Shown in pieces: positions 32,863 through 44,194 of a stretch of 64,000 nt of DNA; the stretch's first letter is position 1; the number at the start of each line of letters is the position of its first letter. Source of the DNA: Meconema thalassinum (lineage: Eukaryota > Arthropoda > Insecta > Orthoptera > Tettigoniidae); the NCBI GenBank assembly GCA_946902985.2, contig OX336389.2, positions 1,012,801,441 through 1,012,865,440 of the forward strand. Direction: 5' to 3'. The notes below the pieces were generated by a model. The model saw nothing but the letters and a program-made list of their open reading frames with translations. It was not told the origin of the DNA and ran no database searches. A program made the translations under genes and the position numbers.

Positions 32863-33620
32863 ACACTCACACTCACAGTAGAGCCAGCTGCTGCTTTGGC
32901 GGAAGTGTAACGTAACACTTATTGCAGGCTACGGTGTATTCTTATCAAGACAGGTCGGGCAAGGCCTACTGAACATTGTAATCATTTTTATATATACATC
33001 GCCGTGCGTATAATGTGTGTTTAGGTTTTCAGTCTTTGAATGGTTTAACACAGCTCTCCATGCCTCCCTGTCCTGAGCTAATTGATTCGTCTCTACATAG
33101 CTACCACACCCTGCTACCACATATTCTAACCTTGGTCTACTCCTACAGTTCTTGTCCTCGACCCTTCCTTCCATAACTGAGCTTGCTATTCCTAAATATA
33201 TTAGTATGTGTTCTACCAACCTATCTCATTTTGTTAGAATATGGTAAAACGCGTTGATAACCTGTGCTATTGTAATGGCTGTATTAATGTGTGTACTTGT
33301 AATTTAGATGAGGATTGGAAGAAGGCGGCCAAGGCCTTTGTTAAGAGATATCCCAATATTTGCCTGGAGTAGAAGTGGAAAACCCCAGAAAACTACTTCC
33401 AGAATGGCTGAGGTTGGAATCAAAACGTAGCTCCTCTCAGTTTTTGCCTCACAAGTCTGATTGTACCCCATTCCAACCCTCAGCCCAAAATTAAATTTCT
33501 TGACAAAGCCAGGACTCGAACCCGGGCCTCCGCAGTAACAGCTAAGAATGCTAGCCACTACACCAAGAGGTGGACAATATAAGGCTGGTCTTGATTGTAC
33601 ATGGTCAATCAATAATTACC

Positions 33621-33662
<42 letters not shown>

Positions 33663-33939
33663 TGAGAAATATTCCATTTAGCAACTACACGGCCGAACTC
33701 TCCCTGTGACGACATCCACGGTCTCAGGGCGTGGCGGCCATCTTGCGCATTAGCCCCTGTGCCAGCTATTACTGTCCCTTCCATAAGAATAACATAGGGT
33801 TGGTTGCGCGCGGCCGCCATCTTGCGCACTAGCCCCTGTGCCAGAATCGGCCGTTATATCCTACTCACGTTGCGTAATGAGCAGCAGGGTCGCCACGTGG
33901 AACGACTCTTGTAGTGCATACGTGTCTGTAGTGAAGTGG

Positions 33940-34075
33940 GATGTGTGCAATCAAGTCAAACAGTTTTGGTATCGAAACGATACATTTCCGGACATGGGTT
34001 CCTAACCAAAATGTGATCTACTTAGTCCCCTCTACAACTCCCAGAAGTTGGTAATAGGTATTATGAATTCCCCTG
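33940..34075 (-). repeat. Right terminal inverted repeat of the giant unit
   Basis: Read inward on the minus strand it begins CAGGGGAATTCATAATACCT and matches 336-470 with scattered differences. About 120 bp further in (33845-33940), where the left arm holds the transposase stretch, there is unrelated short sequence. Confidence 0.7.
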
Positions 34076-34077
34076 TA

Positions 34078-34320
34078 TAATGGGACAGCACCCCCAGACG
34101 ACGCAGCCAAATGGGATTTGTTCACTTAATGGTACTTTCAATGTCTGTCCGCACGGCTAATTCGTTTTCTTGTCCGCTACGTATGGAAAAGGTAGAGATA
34201 CTTGTTGCCTCATTGAACACAAAGTACTGCGTTATGAACGTCAGGGAAGGCCGGCCCCGAGTCCGAGGTTCAGTCGACGACGATGCTGATGTTGATGCCA
34301 TAGCACTGACTTTCTCCTAC
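34078..34320 (+). mobile_element. Non-LTR retrotransposon, continuation beyond the giant unit
   Basis: The LINE frame interrupted at 333 resumes at 34078 with Tyr-Asn-Gly-Thr-Ala-Pro-Pro-Asp-Asp-Ala-Ala-Lys-Trp, which fits the LINE linker before the polymerase. A stop follows about 20 codons later, so the copy was already, or has become, defective. BEL-2 is inserted soon after. Confidence 0.5.
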
Positions 34321-34325
34321 ACTGG

Positions 34326-34514
34326 TATACCATACCAAACCATTTTTAAATACAGTAATCAATATTTTATTAACACAACTCAACTTCGCATCCAAAAACA
34401 TTCCAAAGACACTACACACACAAATAACAAAACCAAAACTATGTAAATCAAAACACTGTCTATTTTCTACAGGAAGTCGATTGCTCGAACGAGCTTTAGT
34501 TCACTTTCTCCACA
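34326..34514 (-). repeat. BEL-2 3' LTR
   Basis: On the minus strand it starts TGTGGAGAAAGTG, preceded by a purine run GTGGGAGAA that is the probable polypurine tract. It ends ...ATGGTATA before the ACTGG duplication. Confidence 0.8.
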
Positions 34515-34613
34515 TTCTCCCACATTGCAAAAGGTAGTTTTGCAACACACACTCATAAACTGAGTCAACATTCCAAAATTATAGTTGAACATTGAGCTCA
34601 GGAATGTGAACCA

Positions 34614-36617
34614 CTATAAGTCTGGTTTCTTGGGTTGCCTAACAGTTCTCCCACAACGAGTCTTGAATTCACTCTCCTTTCCAATTCCAGATTTACTGCA
34701 GGGAATGTCTTCATTAAGGACCGGGTCACTTAGTCGGTGTTGTGAAGTGTTGATAGAATCACCTTTGTTAAGACAGTTTATGCCTAACGAATAAAGTCGC
34801 TGTGGACGAAGTAGAATGCCAGTTGCTGTTTTAATTTTAACCAGACGAGTCACACTGTCGCTTCCACATAACAGCTCCACCACTCTTCCTAAGGGCCAGT
34901 TGATCCGTTTCTTGTTGTCGCTCTCCACCAGTACTATGTCTCCTACTTGTATGGATCCCTGTTGCTTTTTGCTCCGTGATCGGAGAAATCCCAGGTATTC
35001 TTTTTTGAAGCGATTTCTCAGGCTCTCCCGAACAGCTTGTAGATAACGCCATCTGTTGTTAAAACTGCTGGTTTGAATTTGGTCTAAGTCGGTTACATCA
35101 TTACCCTCTAGGCTCTGTAGGAACACGGAGGGTCTGAGTGGCTTGAGTTCATCTTCTTCAGAAAGACAAGTCAAAGGTCTGTTGTTCATCAGGTTTTCAC
35201 AATCGCACAGAAGAGTACACATTTCCTCATAATTTAGGCAAGCTTTACCCAAATTACGGCGAAGCAAATCCTTTAGAATCTTAATCAACCTTTCCCAGAA
35301 TCCTCCCCACCAGGCTGCAGTGAGAGGGTTCAGCTTCCATTTAATCTTCAGAAGGCTGAACGTCCCCTCTATTTCAGTCCAATCCAATTGCTCCATGGTT
35401 CTGCGAAGTCCGGTGAAATTCGTCCCATTGTCCGAATACATGGTATTCACTCTTCCTCTTCTTGCCACAAATCGGCGTAGTGCTTGGATATATGCTACTG
35501 TACTAAGTGAAGTGATCAATTCCAGATGTACAGCCCGATAAACCGCACAAGTGAATATCACAATCCATCCCTTTTCTCCTCCTCGTAGAAACACAGGGCC
35601 GGCCAAGTCTGTGCCTGTGATCTGGAAAGCAGTCGATGCCTTGATTCGATCCTGTGGCAACGGAGGAAAAGGTACCTCAAAACCCTTAGCAGAGTAACGA
35701 CGACAGATCACGCATTTCCGAACAACTGCTGCCACCGTCCTTCTTCCTCTAATTATCCAAACCCTTTGGCGCAACAAAACAAGCAGTGTGTGAGTCCCAG
35801 CATGGTTATGGAATCGATGAAATTGTTCAATCATTCTTTCAACCATCACATGTTTTGATGGAAGTACAACTGGATAGGTATACTCAGGATTGTCGTCAGA
35901 ATCAATGAATCTCGACTTCATGCGTAGAATTCCTTCATCGTCTGTGAACACCTCCAGATTCTTCAATTGTTCTTTTTTCTCTTCTTCATAAAGCGTTTCA
36001 TTCTGGATAACGAAGTACAGTTTCTTCTCAGCATTGAGAAACTCTTCGCTATCAATTTTCGTAGATACGTGGTTTCTACGATTCCTTTGTTTCAATTTCA
36101 AAATCGAGGCAATGGTCCTAATGATTTTGATGTATCCAGAGAATCGTGAACTTAATTGCAGTAAAATCGTTTCCACGACAGTGTTCTTAGCAGCTACAAC
36201 TGCTTTCCTCCCGCCCCTGTTGACTTCTTCCAACAATGGTTCAGGACGATTAAATACCCATTCTTCTTCTTTACATTTAAGCCAAGACGGACCCTCCCAC
36301 CATCTGGATCTCCAAAGTTGTGTTGGTGAACACCCTCTAGACAGGAGATCTGCTGGATTGAGTATGTGTCTCCATGAACTAGCCTTACTGTAGTCATGAA
36401 TTTCCTTTACCCGATTCTCTACGAACACCGACCAAAGCCCTTTATTAGCAATCCAAGCCAAGACTACTGTTGAATCGGACCTATACACCGTGTGAATGTC
36501 ATTCCGGTGTAGGCATCGAAGGCTCAACCGAGACATTCTAACTCCAAGGAGCGCTCCCATCAGTTCAAGGCTGGGTAGTGTTAGATCTTTGAGAGGCGCC
36601 ACTCTAGATTTAGCCAT
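34614..36617 (-). CDS. BEL-2 pol: RNase H end, integrase, C-terminal domain
   Basis: The open frame has 667 codons. Order: RNase H-like region with 'VYRSDSTVVLAWI' and the 'NPADLLSRG' connector; H-H-C-C zinc-binding domain of integrase ('HRFHNHAG...CVICRR'); integrase core with the catalytic triad visible as Asp in 'GTDLAGPV', Asp in 'YSDNGTNF' and Glu in 'WWGGFWERLIK'; then the DUF5641-like C-terminal 'IQVGDIVLVESDN'. Integrase would insert the DNA copy. This is the best-preserved part of BEL-2, with all three catalytic residues present. Upstream parts of the same polyprotein are broken. Confidence 0.85.
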   Translation of the reverse strand: MAKSRVAPLKDLTLPSLELMGALLGVRMSRLSLRCLHRNDIHTVYRSDSTVVLAWIANKGLWSVFVENRVKEIHDYSKASSWRHILNPADLLSRGCSPTQLWRSRWWEGPSWLKCKEEEWVFNRPEPLLEEVNRGGRKAVVAAKNTVVETILLQLSSRFSGYIKIIRTIASILKLKQRNRRNHVSTKIDSEEFLNAEKKLYFVIQNETLYEEEKKEQLKNLEVFTDDEGILRMKSRFIDSDDNPEYTYPVVLPSKHVMVERMIEQFHRFHNHAGTHTLLVLLRQRVWIIRGRRTVAAVVRKCVICRRYSAKGFEVPFPPLPQDRIKASTAFQITGTDLAGPVFLRGGEKGWIVIFTCAVYRAVHLELITSLSTVAYIQALRRFVARRGRVNTMYSDNGTNFTGLRRTMEQLDWTEIEGTFSLLKIKWKLNPLTAAWWGGFWERLIKILKDLLRRNLGKACLNYEEMCTLLCDCENLMNNRPLTCLSEEDELKPLRPSVFLQSLEGNDVTDLDQIQTSSFNNRWRYLQAVRESLRNRFKKEYLGFLRSRSKKQQGSIQVGDIVLVESDNKKRINWPLGRVVELLCGSDSVTRLVKIKTATGILLRPQRLYSLGINCLNKGDSINTSQHRLSDPVLNEDIPCSKSGIGKESEFKTRCGRTVRQPKKPDL

Positions 36618-36668
36618 CAGAAGACTCAGTTTGATCTTACTTTCTTCCTCTGTTCTCAGAAATATGCA

Positions 36669-37785
36669 TCAACCAAACGCTCTTTTGCTAGCGTCGACAA
36701 ATACATGCAAAGTGCTGTTGTCGTTCAGGAAAATCCTTCTAGGTATCCGACAGTCGTGTAGGTATTGCAACTGCTGGGTCCATCGACAGAATTCCTCACT
36801 AATGTCTCCTGGTAAAAACTCATCCCATCCTATACTTTTCTGCCATGTCTTCTGTAGAATGAGCTTGGGAATCAGAGTTACTGGGGCCGAAAATCCAATC
36901 GGGTCAAATATTTTTTCCACGCTGGATAGTACCACTCTTCGGGTTACTAAACCTGTAGTCGGGCTGAAGTTACATCCAAGTTCATCTACGTCGCAATACC
37001 AACGAAGTCCTAAGACATTCTCAGTTTTACCAACACCACAATCAAAGGAATTCACCCATCCCCTCAAATTGAAACCTGCGGATAACATCAATTCTTGTGC
37101 CTTTGATATAAAGGGTCCAATTTCTTCCTTTGAAGCAACTCCAGTAAGACAGTTGTCCACATAAAATGCAGGTTTCATTTTTCTAGCGACTTCCTTCAAA
37201 TGAGTTGGGGGGGTCATCCAGAAGGTTGTTCAGTACGGAAACCAATAGGAAAGAACTGGAAAAACCACCCTTATCATTATCCCACCAGAGAAAACGAAGC
37301 ATATCCCTGTCTTCAGGATCAATTATAATCTGCAGGAATGCTTTCTCTATATCAGCTATTAGACCTATAGGATAGGTTCGAAAATTGGTCAGCACTGATG
37401 GAACAAGGTCGATGAGGTTGGGTCCGGGCTCGTGGCAATCATTCAAGGAATGACCATTTCTGTCCTTCTTGGAAGCGTCGAACACCGGCCTTATCTTTGT
37501 AGTGCCACCATCTTTTAGCACAGTTCTATGAGGCAAATAATGTGTAGGTCCATCCTAAACTTCGTTTTCAACACCTTCGATAATCCCTTTGTTTACCCAT
37601 TCCTGCAACACTTCATCATAATCCTGAAATTTCTGCATCCCTCGTAACTTTCTTGAGGTATTCAATAATCGTTTCTGAGAAATTTCACGATTCGTTTCCA
37701 GAGAAGTACAACCATCAATCCAGGGTAGTTTGACAATGTAGCGTCCAGATTCCTCTTCTCTCTTCACAGTCCTATCGAAGAACAT
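36669..37785 (-). pseudogene. BEL-2 reverse transcriptase, broken
   Basis: The frames 37785-37555 and 37536-37183 are the same frame interrupted by a TAG. The homology then moves to another frame at about 37200 (37217-36669). Recognisable motifs are 'RPVFDASKKDRNGHSLNDC', 'GLIADIEKAFLQI' (first catalytic Asp) and 'FYVDNCLTG', where the usual Y-V-D-D has become Y-V-D-N. The lost aspartate, the stop and the frame change each disable it. Confidence 0.85.
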
Positions 37786-38449
37786 CTGAACGTGTTGTTC
37801 CCTTTCTTATCTGTTCGCCAGGATCTTTTATACACAAAGTCTCAATTTCCCACAAATCCGCCACTCTTGTTGATTGGGTTAAAGTAAGTAGAGTGTAAGA
37901 CGAGGCAGTAGTTGAGGTGATCTCAGAAGAGCCCAAGAGTGTCCACCCTAAACAAGTTCTCACAGCTACTAGACTCTTGTTTACATGTACAAAGTCTGGC
38001 GTGATTATCTGAGCCCACACGTTAGCTCCTAACACTACCTGTATGTCAGTACTGTTGCCACCATTATCTTGGCCAACATCACTAAGTTCAACTCCCTTGT
38101 CCCTCAGTAAATTAAACAAGTCAGCATCAACTAGGGGAGCGCCTCCACAGATACTATCAGAGCCTAACACAGCAACCTCACATCTGTTTTCCTCGTTCAT
38201 ACCCAGCAAAGTTATTTGATAGGACTCGAAACAAACAGGTGCTGTTTTCCTACCTCCAAATAATTATTGACTTAGTGTTACCTTTCCAGTTTGTTCCAAC
38301 TCTAATTTCTTAGCACAAGACTTCTTTACGTAGCTTCTCTGCGATTCACTATCACACAGAACTCTTACTCGGTGCGTGTATCCATCAACAACTACTCTAG
38401 CAACCAAAGTCTGCAGATAGGTCACATGTCCTTTATTACAATCTGCCAT
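37772..38449 (-). pseudogene. BEL-2 protease region, broken
   Basis: The frame from 38449 shows 'VRVLCDSESQRSYV', the BEL/Pao retropepsin active-site region, with D-S-E where D-S-G is usual. A TAA at about 38264 interrupts it. The same frame reopens at 38209 with 'VVLGANVWAQII' and 'RTCLGWTLLG', the end of the protease/linker domain. It overlaps the gag end in another frame near 38430. Confidence 0.75.
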
Positions 38450-39777
38450 CTTGCTGTTTTTGGAACCGAATCACCTTTTGGTTCATCTGAGGCTGTCTTC
38501 GCACACATCAAAGCGTAATGTTTCCCCTTGCAAAATGGGCACTTCACAAACATCTTACACTTAACACTGACATGTCCCGGTCGTAGACACCTAAAACAAG
38601 CTCCCTTTTTCTTTAACGTTCCTTGGCGTTCTTCTAGAGAATAATCAATAGCCACAGCACAGTCTTGAGAAAGATGTGAGGTTCTGCCACAGAATATAAA
38701 AACCGTATCTTTGTTATTTCTGTTTCCCTTACTAACTGAAACATCCTCTATTGAAATTAAAGAAGCCGCTGAAGGTACGTCCCTATTCTTAGTCTTGGTC
38801 TTATCGTCTTGCTTAACTCGATCCGTCCTCTCATTAACTTCAAAAGAACTATGTCTTAGCTTAAGCCGTTCTTCACCTTCTACCTCAGTCTTTAAGAAGG
38901 CTAACAATTCACTCAAGCAACAGTCAGGTTCCTTGGTAGACGTTTCTTTTGATACACGATACCTGTCCCAAGTTCTAAACATAACCTCTGGCAAGGCACT
39001 CTCTACTAGTGGAAATAACATTGCAGCGTATTTCTCCTTTGTTACTCCCAAGGAATCAAGTGCTCTCAACTGTCCCTCCAGACTGGCATACAGTTGGGCT
39101 ATGAATCTTAAACTATCCTTCTTTAAGACCAAGGATAAAAGTACCCTAACATAGTACTCAATGAGTAACTCATCCTTCCCATACCTAGACTTCAACAATT
39201 CTATAGCCTTTTTGTAGTTTTCCTTTGAAGGAGGAAAGTTTTCTACCAACTTCTGAGCACACGAACCAGGTTCCATACACTGAATCAAATTAACAAATGT
39301 GTCTTCATCTTTAAGGCTGCTATCTTCATGTAGTTTAGTAAATTGCGCCCAAAACCCAAACCAGCAATTCACATTTCCATCAATTTTTCTCAGTTCTAGT
39401 TTTGGTAATCTTAGTAGTCTCTGATTAGAAGTGTGTGAACAGTTGCTCGTATTAGCTTCAGAAACAGCTTGATCTCCGACTTGTAAGGCCTGCACTTTTC
39501 CCTAACCTTAAAATATTTCAAGTCGATCTCACTGCAATTGTTGATCTCTGTTTCAAGCACGATGTCTTCAAGGTCTTCCTTTTGCAGCAGCTCGTTGTAT
39601 AGGTACTTCATCATACAGACGTTTGAACTTCTCGTAGCGTTCCACAAGTGAAACATATCTGCTACGAATCTCCACGTGGTCACAATCAGCAAGTGCCAAC
39701 AGTTCTTCAATGCGCCGCGTAATACTCGACGTTCGGTCATCGTTGTTCATATTAATTATTTGATGTTGAAATTGCAA
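38422..39777 (-). pseudogene. BEL-2 gag, with internal frame changes
   Basis: It starts near 39777 (or Met at 39747). The homology goes out of frame at about 39600 and back at about 39490. The main part (39495-38422) contains the DUF1759-type Gag core ('LPKLELRKIDGNVNCWFGFW') and a C-terminal zinc-knuckle array ('FIFCGRTSHLSQDC', 'CFRCLRPGHVSVKC', 'CPFCKGKHYALMC'). Confidence 0.8.
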
Positions 39778-39782
39778 GTAGT

Positions 39783-39802
39783 CCTGTCACGGTCGCCAGT
39801 TA
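39783..39802 (-). other. BEL-2 primer-binding site
   Basis: On the minus strand TGGCGACCGTGACAGGAC directly follows the 5' LTR, the position and form seen in many BEL/Pao elements. Confidence 0.7.
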
Positions 39803-40009
39803 TATACCATAAAAAATCATTTTAATATACAGTAATCAATATTTTATTAACACAACTCAACATTGCATCCAAAGACATTCCAAAGACACTACACACAAAG
39901 ATAACAAAACTATGTAAATCAAAATACTGTCTATTTTCTAAATCAAAACACTGTCTATTTTCTACAGGAAGTCGATTGCTCGAACGGGCTTTAGTTCACT
40001 TTCTCCACA
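39803..40009 (-). repeat. BEL-2 5' LTR
   Basis: It matches 34326-34514 apart from substitutions and a short duplication of the TCTATTTTCTA...AAAACACTG block. Confidence 0.8.
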
Positions 40010-40014
40010 ACTGG

Positions 40015-43000
40015 AGTGATGACCATTGATCAATCACTCACGTTGCTGTTGCGGCCCAGCATTTTGTGCAGGTGGTCTACGCTAATATTGTTGCCAACGT
40101 CGGGACTTTGAGCATCGTACTGTCCCCGATAATCCGGATAGTAGGCCGTCAGATATCCGCCCCCTCAATCGGATTGCCAATAATCAATCGCACCGGCACA
40201 GCTACATCAATGAAAATGGCACTGACAAATACTACCGGGATTAGAGCACAGTAGTGAACATGAAATTATTGTGGAACACACCAAAATATACGGGGGTTCA
40301 TACTTACCTTTTACTTACCTATTCAATTTAATCTCGGGTCTGGGTTTTCAACTGGATCACTTAATAGTATGCCCTCACAATAACCTCCACCACGATATTT
40401 AAAATGAACCAAGTCGGAAACAAGAAAATTTAAACTGCACAATAATTTATTTCACATAAAGAGAAATATAATTTAACAAAATTTAACAACAAAATATACG
40501 TGGCAATCAGAAGCCATTGTCAATGCAACATGTCCTCCTGTAGGACTTGTAGACTTCACATACAAAAATTCAGCTTTCTCTAGCTCAAAAGAACGTAATA
40601 ATAATAACAATGCACTTTGGAATGGATAAGGGAGCTGGGACGAGACATATAGCATTTGTTTCCTTGTTCATGAACTTCACTTTTTATTTATAACCGCAAG
40701 GCTGCTATGTAGATGACCTTGGCCTCTATCATACAGTTATCTGGCCACCTGCGATACACCCTGCACCGTGTCGCATGCTTGCTTCGTCAAATGGACGCAC
40801 CTGTTCAACCAAAGTTAGCATATGCTAGTTACCTCAGAGCCTAGCTCCTTTTCAAAACACTTTATATGTTCACATCTCAACTCAAATATTATCACGCAAA
40901 TCTTTTAAATGCTCCGTTCCAATATCAATGGATTACTCTAATAATCCCAAATCTTGTTTAATTGTATATTCCAATTGTTTAACTAGCGTTGTTTAGAGTA
41001 TAATAACGAAAACGCTTAATGTTTATAACAAAATGTTCATTAATTATTTATAACATTTTAAATTGTTTATAACATTGTCAAACGACAATTGAAAAATTTA
41101 TACACGCCTCTATTAATCCCGTTCGTTTCAAATTATTATTAAAGATATTTACATAGTTATTTACATTATTTATATTATTTATATTAGAAATACATTAAAC
41201 CACACGTTTATCCGGTTGATAATTACTTAAATCGTGGTGATATAATCGACCAATGAAGGTTAGTTATATTTAAATTTTAGATTCAGGTTTAATAAGATTT
41301 AATAATTATTATTTGTGACGGTAACCTCCATTCAAAATCTTTATCTCAAATTATTTAAACACTCTTGTTAATTTTAACAGTAACTTCACATGAGTAATTT
41401 TCAATGGACCTGAACAATACACTCAGCGGAAAAATACCTCGCTCAAAACGCACAAAATTGCACCAAAATTGGCCCATAATTCATCATATATCTCATTATA
41501 TATGGCATCAAAATCTTCCACAATACACACAAAAAACCTCCACTTATAAATTCATCATCATCATCAATATTACTGTGCGAACCTCCTTCACTTATTACAG
41601 GGCATTATTCATCAGCGACTTTTACACGTCCACTGAACTAACGATTATACATCCATAGTTCCTCTTTTAAAAATTCTTATATTCATCAATTGTATCGAAA
41701 ACTGTTATTATATTTAACCTTCGTGGGTTTCATTCATGAAGCGATATGAAGTAAAAATTTGCCAGTCAAAAATAAATTTAATAGCAAATACGATTAGACA
41801 CGCCTCCCTGGTCTATCAAAATTGAGATTAATATCATCAAAGTATCGCAGTATAAAAATACTATCTTCAATCAAAGTTCATCCAAACTGCATAAATAGTC
41901 GAATAGAATACAACTAGACTGTGGACTGCAAACATTATTGTTCCAATCTACAATTGAGAAAAACTCCTATCAAATGTTCATTACTATAGTGTACTCAATA
42001 AATCGTACTCAAAGTTCATATTTCATAAAATTGTCTATAATGCAATGGTATTTCAGAATTGACGATAAATGTCTATGTTGCAATCATGTTCATATAACGA
42101 CTAGTATTTCTAAGATCGTCGATAAAGTAGTAGATTTTAACGCTCTAAAATCTTTTAATCATTCTTCTTTCTTGAGGATGACAGAAAATTGGTCAAAGTA
42201 ATTTACTGAATAGAATTACTTTAATAAAATGACACGCTGTCTCAATTCAAATTTGCCATAGAGAATCGTTAACTTTACAGTCAAATCGTGACTACAAAAA
42301 TATGTAAATTACTGAAAGAATATATAATATCAGTCTCAACTGATCCAAAATTATTTAAATATGCCAATGACATAATAATGTCTCAATAAATCGTAGAAAA
42401 AGGCATGAATCAGCAAAGTGTACAGAGTACAGAAATATCAAGCAAGAATATGGGGCAAAATATATGGGACAGAAAATATGGGGAAAATGGTTGCTCAGAT
42501 ATCGCTAAATGGCTCAAATAAATCAAGAAACGTTCACGACTACCTTATCTGTTGATTGAAGTTCTAGAGGAAAATTTCCAAAGAAGACTGCTGTCGGTTC
42601 CATTTCACCACCGTAAAGATGTGCTCCGACCTCGAACCTGGAACCTGCGCCCTCGGAGAATAGAACAGTTTCCTCCTCCGGAAATAGCACTGCTCCGTGT
42701 AGATGATAGACATCCTTCTGGCAATACTCTTCTGTGTGAGCCGGGTCCACCCTGGCCTCTCTTGAAAGTTCCCTGAAGTTCTGGTAGAAATTCGCCATGA
42801 AGTTTATTGCAATTATTTCCGCAGAAATGTTCATAATTGTGGAGTATGAAGATATTTCCACTGCCATTTGATGTAATTCAGCGATGGATTACGATGCATG
42901 AGTGTAGTTGGATGTTCACTACATGCTCGCTTTTGTAGAATGACGATTAACGAAGCTCTATGTTGCTATTTCACTCCATTGATATATGTCCCAATTGCAT

Positions 43001-44190
43001 TAATGTTTTAGTCTTCCATCTCCACTTCCGTTATAATAATAGTCGAAAGTACTGCCAGATTATATAGTTCCATTGTAGAATGAAGCGTTGTATCACCAAA
43101 TGTAATCTTCAGTATCACGGTTGCAATACATGTGTCAGCCGTAGCGTAGAATGTGGTATTATAAAAGTGCTTCTCAGGTGTCGAGAAAATCACTTTTGTC
43201 TGCAGTCTTAAAATGCGAATATCTTCCAAAGTATAATAGTGAAAAGGTTCAACTTTCGTACAGGCCTCAATATTGTAATGCACAATTGAATTAGCATAAA
43301 TGCAGTAGCTAACTCTTGATAGATAATCTTGTAGACTCGTTTATGTGTGCGCTCCAACTTCGCCTAGTTTTAGTAACCGTAAAATTGCACTGCTGCACGC
43401 TCAGTGCTTGTTCGATGCTGTGGGCTCTACCACACGTGCTAATGACGACTTGCTTCACTGAATAATATATACTTGTTCTATCGGAATTAAGAACTCGAAG
43501 TCTGACAATGTGAGAATCAGAAAAATGAGCCATGAGAGCTCTGAGACATGAGAGCTTCCTCTCTGCTGTGCAAGGCCTTTTATCAACTTCTTAAGGGGCG
43601 TATCCATCCCTACCATAGCTTGTTCCTCCGTCATTGCTAGAAGTTCTAACTTTGGCTATACTTGACGGATTTTCAAATTTCAAAAACTCATAATTAATTT
43701 CTTCAAAATTCCAAATCAATGCCACAACTGAAAATAGTTTTCCACAATTCTGCATTCCAAAAGTAATTAAATATGGTAGTTTCAGTAATCTCCGTCTCCC
43801 TCCAAACTATCATTCATTGGTTCGAGCCTCTCCTCCAATAGCGTAACTTCTTCCTCAGCACAATTCCTTGCTTCCCTGCGACTGCGTCGTAAATCTCAGA
43901 TCCTTCTCGAACAAAATCATGACGTCACCAAGAATCTCAGCTCAACCAGCCTACTTGCATGAAGTCTGCGTCATCCGTGCCTACGTCATGAATATACACG
44001 TCACAACTATGACGGCCATAACTTTATTCACATATGCCAATACAGCCACCGTGGTCTCAGTATAATTCAATTTACGGGGGCAGTACCAAACATAATTTAA
44101 CTCTCGAAATTACCACGAAATGAAAAGTTTCATTCATTTTAAATTCACGTCGGGGGTCGAAACTAAATACCGTTTGGGAATTTTATTTCG
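40015..44190. other. AT-rich stretch without a recognised gene
   Basis: I find no domain, splice structure or element ends. The minus-strand frames at 42523-42867, 43008-43283 and 43309-43533 (74-114 codons) resemble no family and have no shared frame. The first ~240 bp may continue the sequence interrupted by BEL-2. The rest could be degraded retroelement or plain intergenic DNA. Confidence 0.4.
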
Positions 44191-44194
44191 CTTC

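Larger units (their letters stand above)
30090..33600 (-). mobile_element. SINE/LINE-tail cluster, right arm (mirror of 1925-7345)
   Basis: In reverse it has the same order as the left arm: SINE bodies (about 30105-30480, 30489-30800, 32236-32640 and 33240-33590), SINE head plus LINE 3' ends (about 31690-32230 and 32929-33219), and the unique segment at 31000-31680. Only one copy of the 2.04-kb unit is present. The short frames are SINE or LINE read-through. Confidence 0.7.
336..34075. mobile_element. Giant palindromic TIR unit, 33.7 kb, inserted in a LINE
   Basis: The two ends match as inverted repeats: CAGGGTGATTCATAAATCCT on the left, and CAGGGGAATTCATAATACCT read inward from the right. 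The similarity continues, with gaps, across both arms to a centre near 25844. The arms share the same features in mirrored order: SINE/LINE-tail cluster, ~130-bp minisatellite, tRNA-Leu(UAA), two FLYWCH genes and a 12-bp repeat. The unit is flanked by TA and interrupts an otherwise continuous LINE reading frame. Subtracting insertions present in only one arm leaves about 6.8 kb per arm. I infer an old transposon with very long inverted arms that later collected nested elements. The alternative is that a small TA-inserting element was secondarily inverted and duplicated in place. No named family is recognised for the whole unit. Confidence 0.6.
34326..40009 (-). mobile_element. BEL-2: older BEL/Pao LTR retrotransposon (minus strand)
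   Basis: The LTRs at 34326-34514 and 39803-40009 flank gag, protease, reverse transcriptase, RNase H and integrase regions in BEL/Pao order on the minus strand. The target duplication ACTGG sits at 34321-34325 and 40010-40014. The LTRs differ by several substitutions and an ~18-24-bp internal duplication, and the coding region has multiple stops and frame changes. It is therefore older than BEL-1 and inactive. Confidence 0.9.

Noticed and set aside
336..34075. Palindrome as a simple assembly artefact
   Set aside because: The arms differ by many substitutions and by precise insertions with target duplications whose empty sites sit in the opposite arm. Joining two haplotypes remains formally possible, so it is kept as a test in the findings.
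34816..39154. Plus-strand frames across BEL-2 (e.g. 36496-37164, 38711-39154)
   Set aside because: They are antisense shadows of gag and pol regions with clear minus-strand motifs.
42523..43533. Three minus-strand frames of 74-114 codons as a gene
   Set aside because: They show no common frame, convincing splice sites or motifs, and AT-rich surroundings. Described only as an unresolved stretch.
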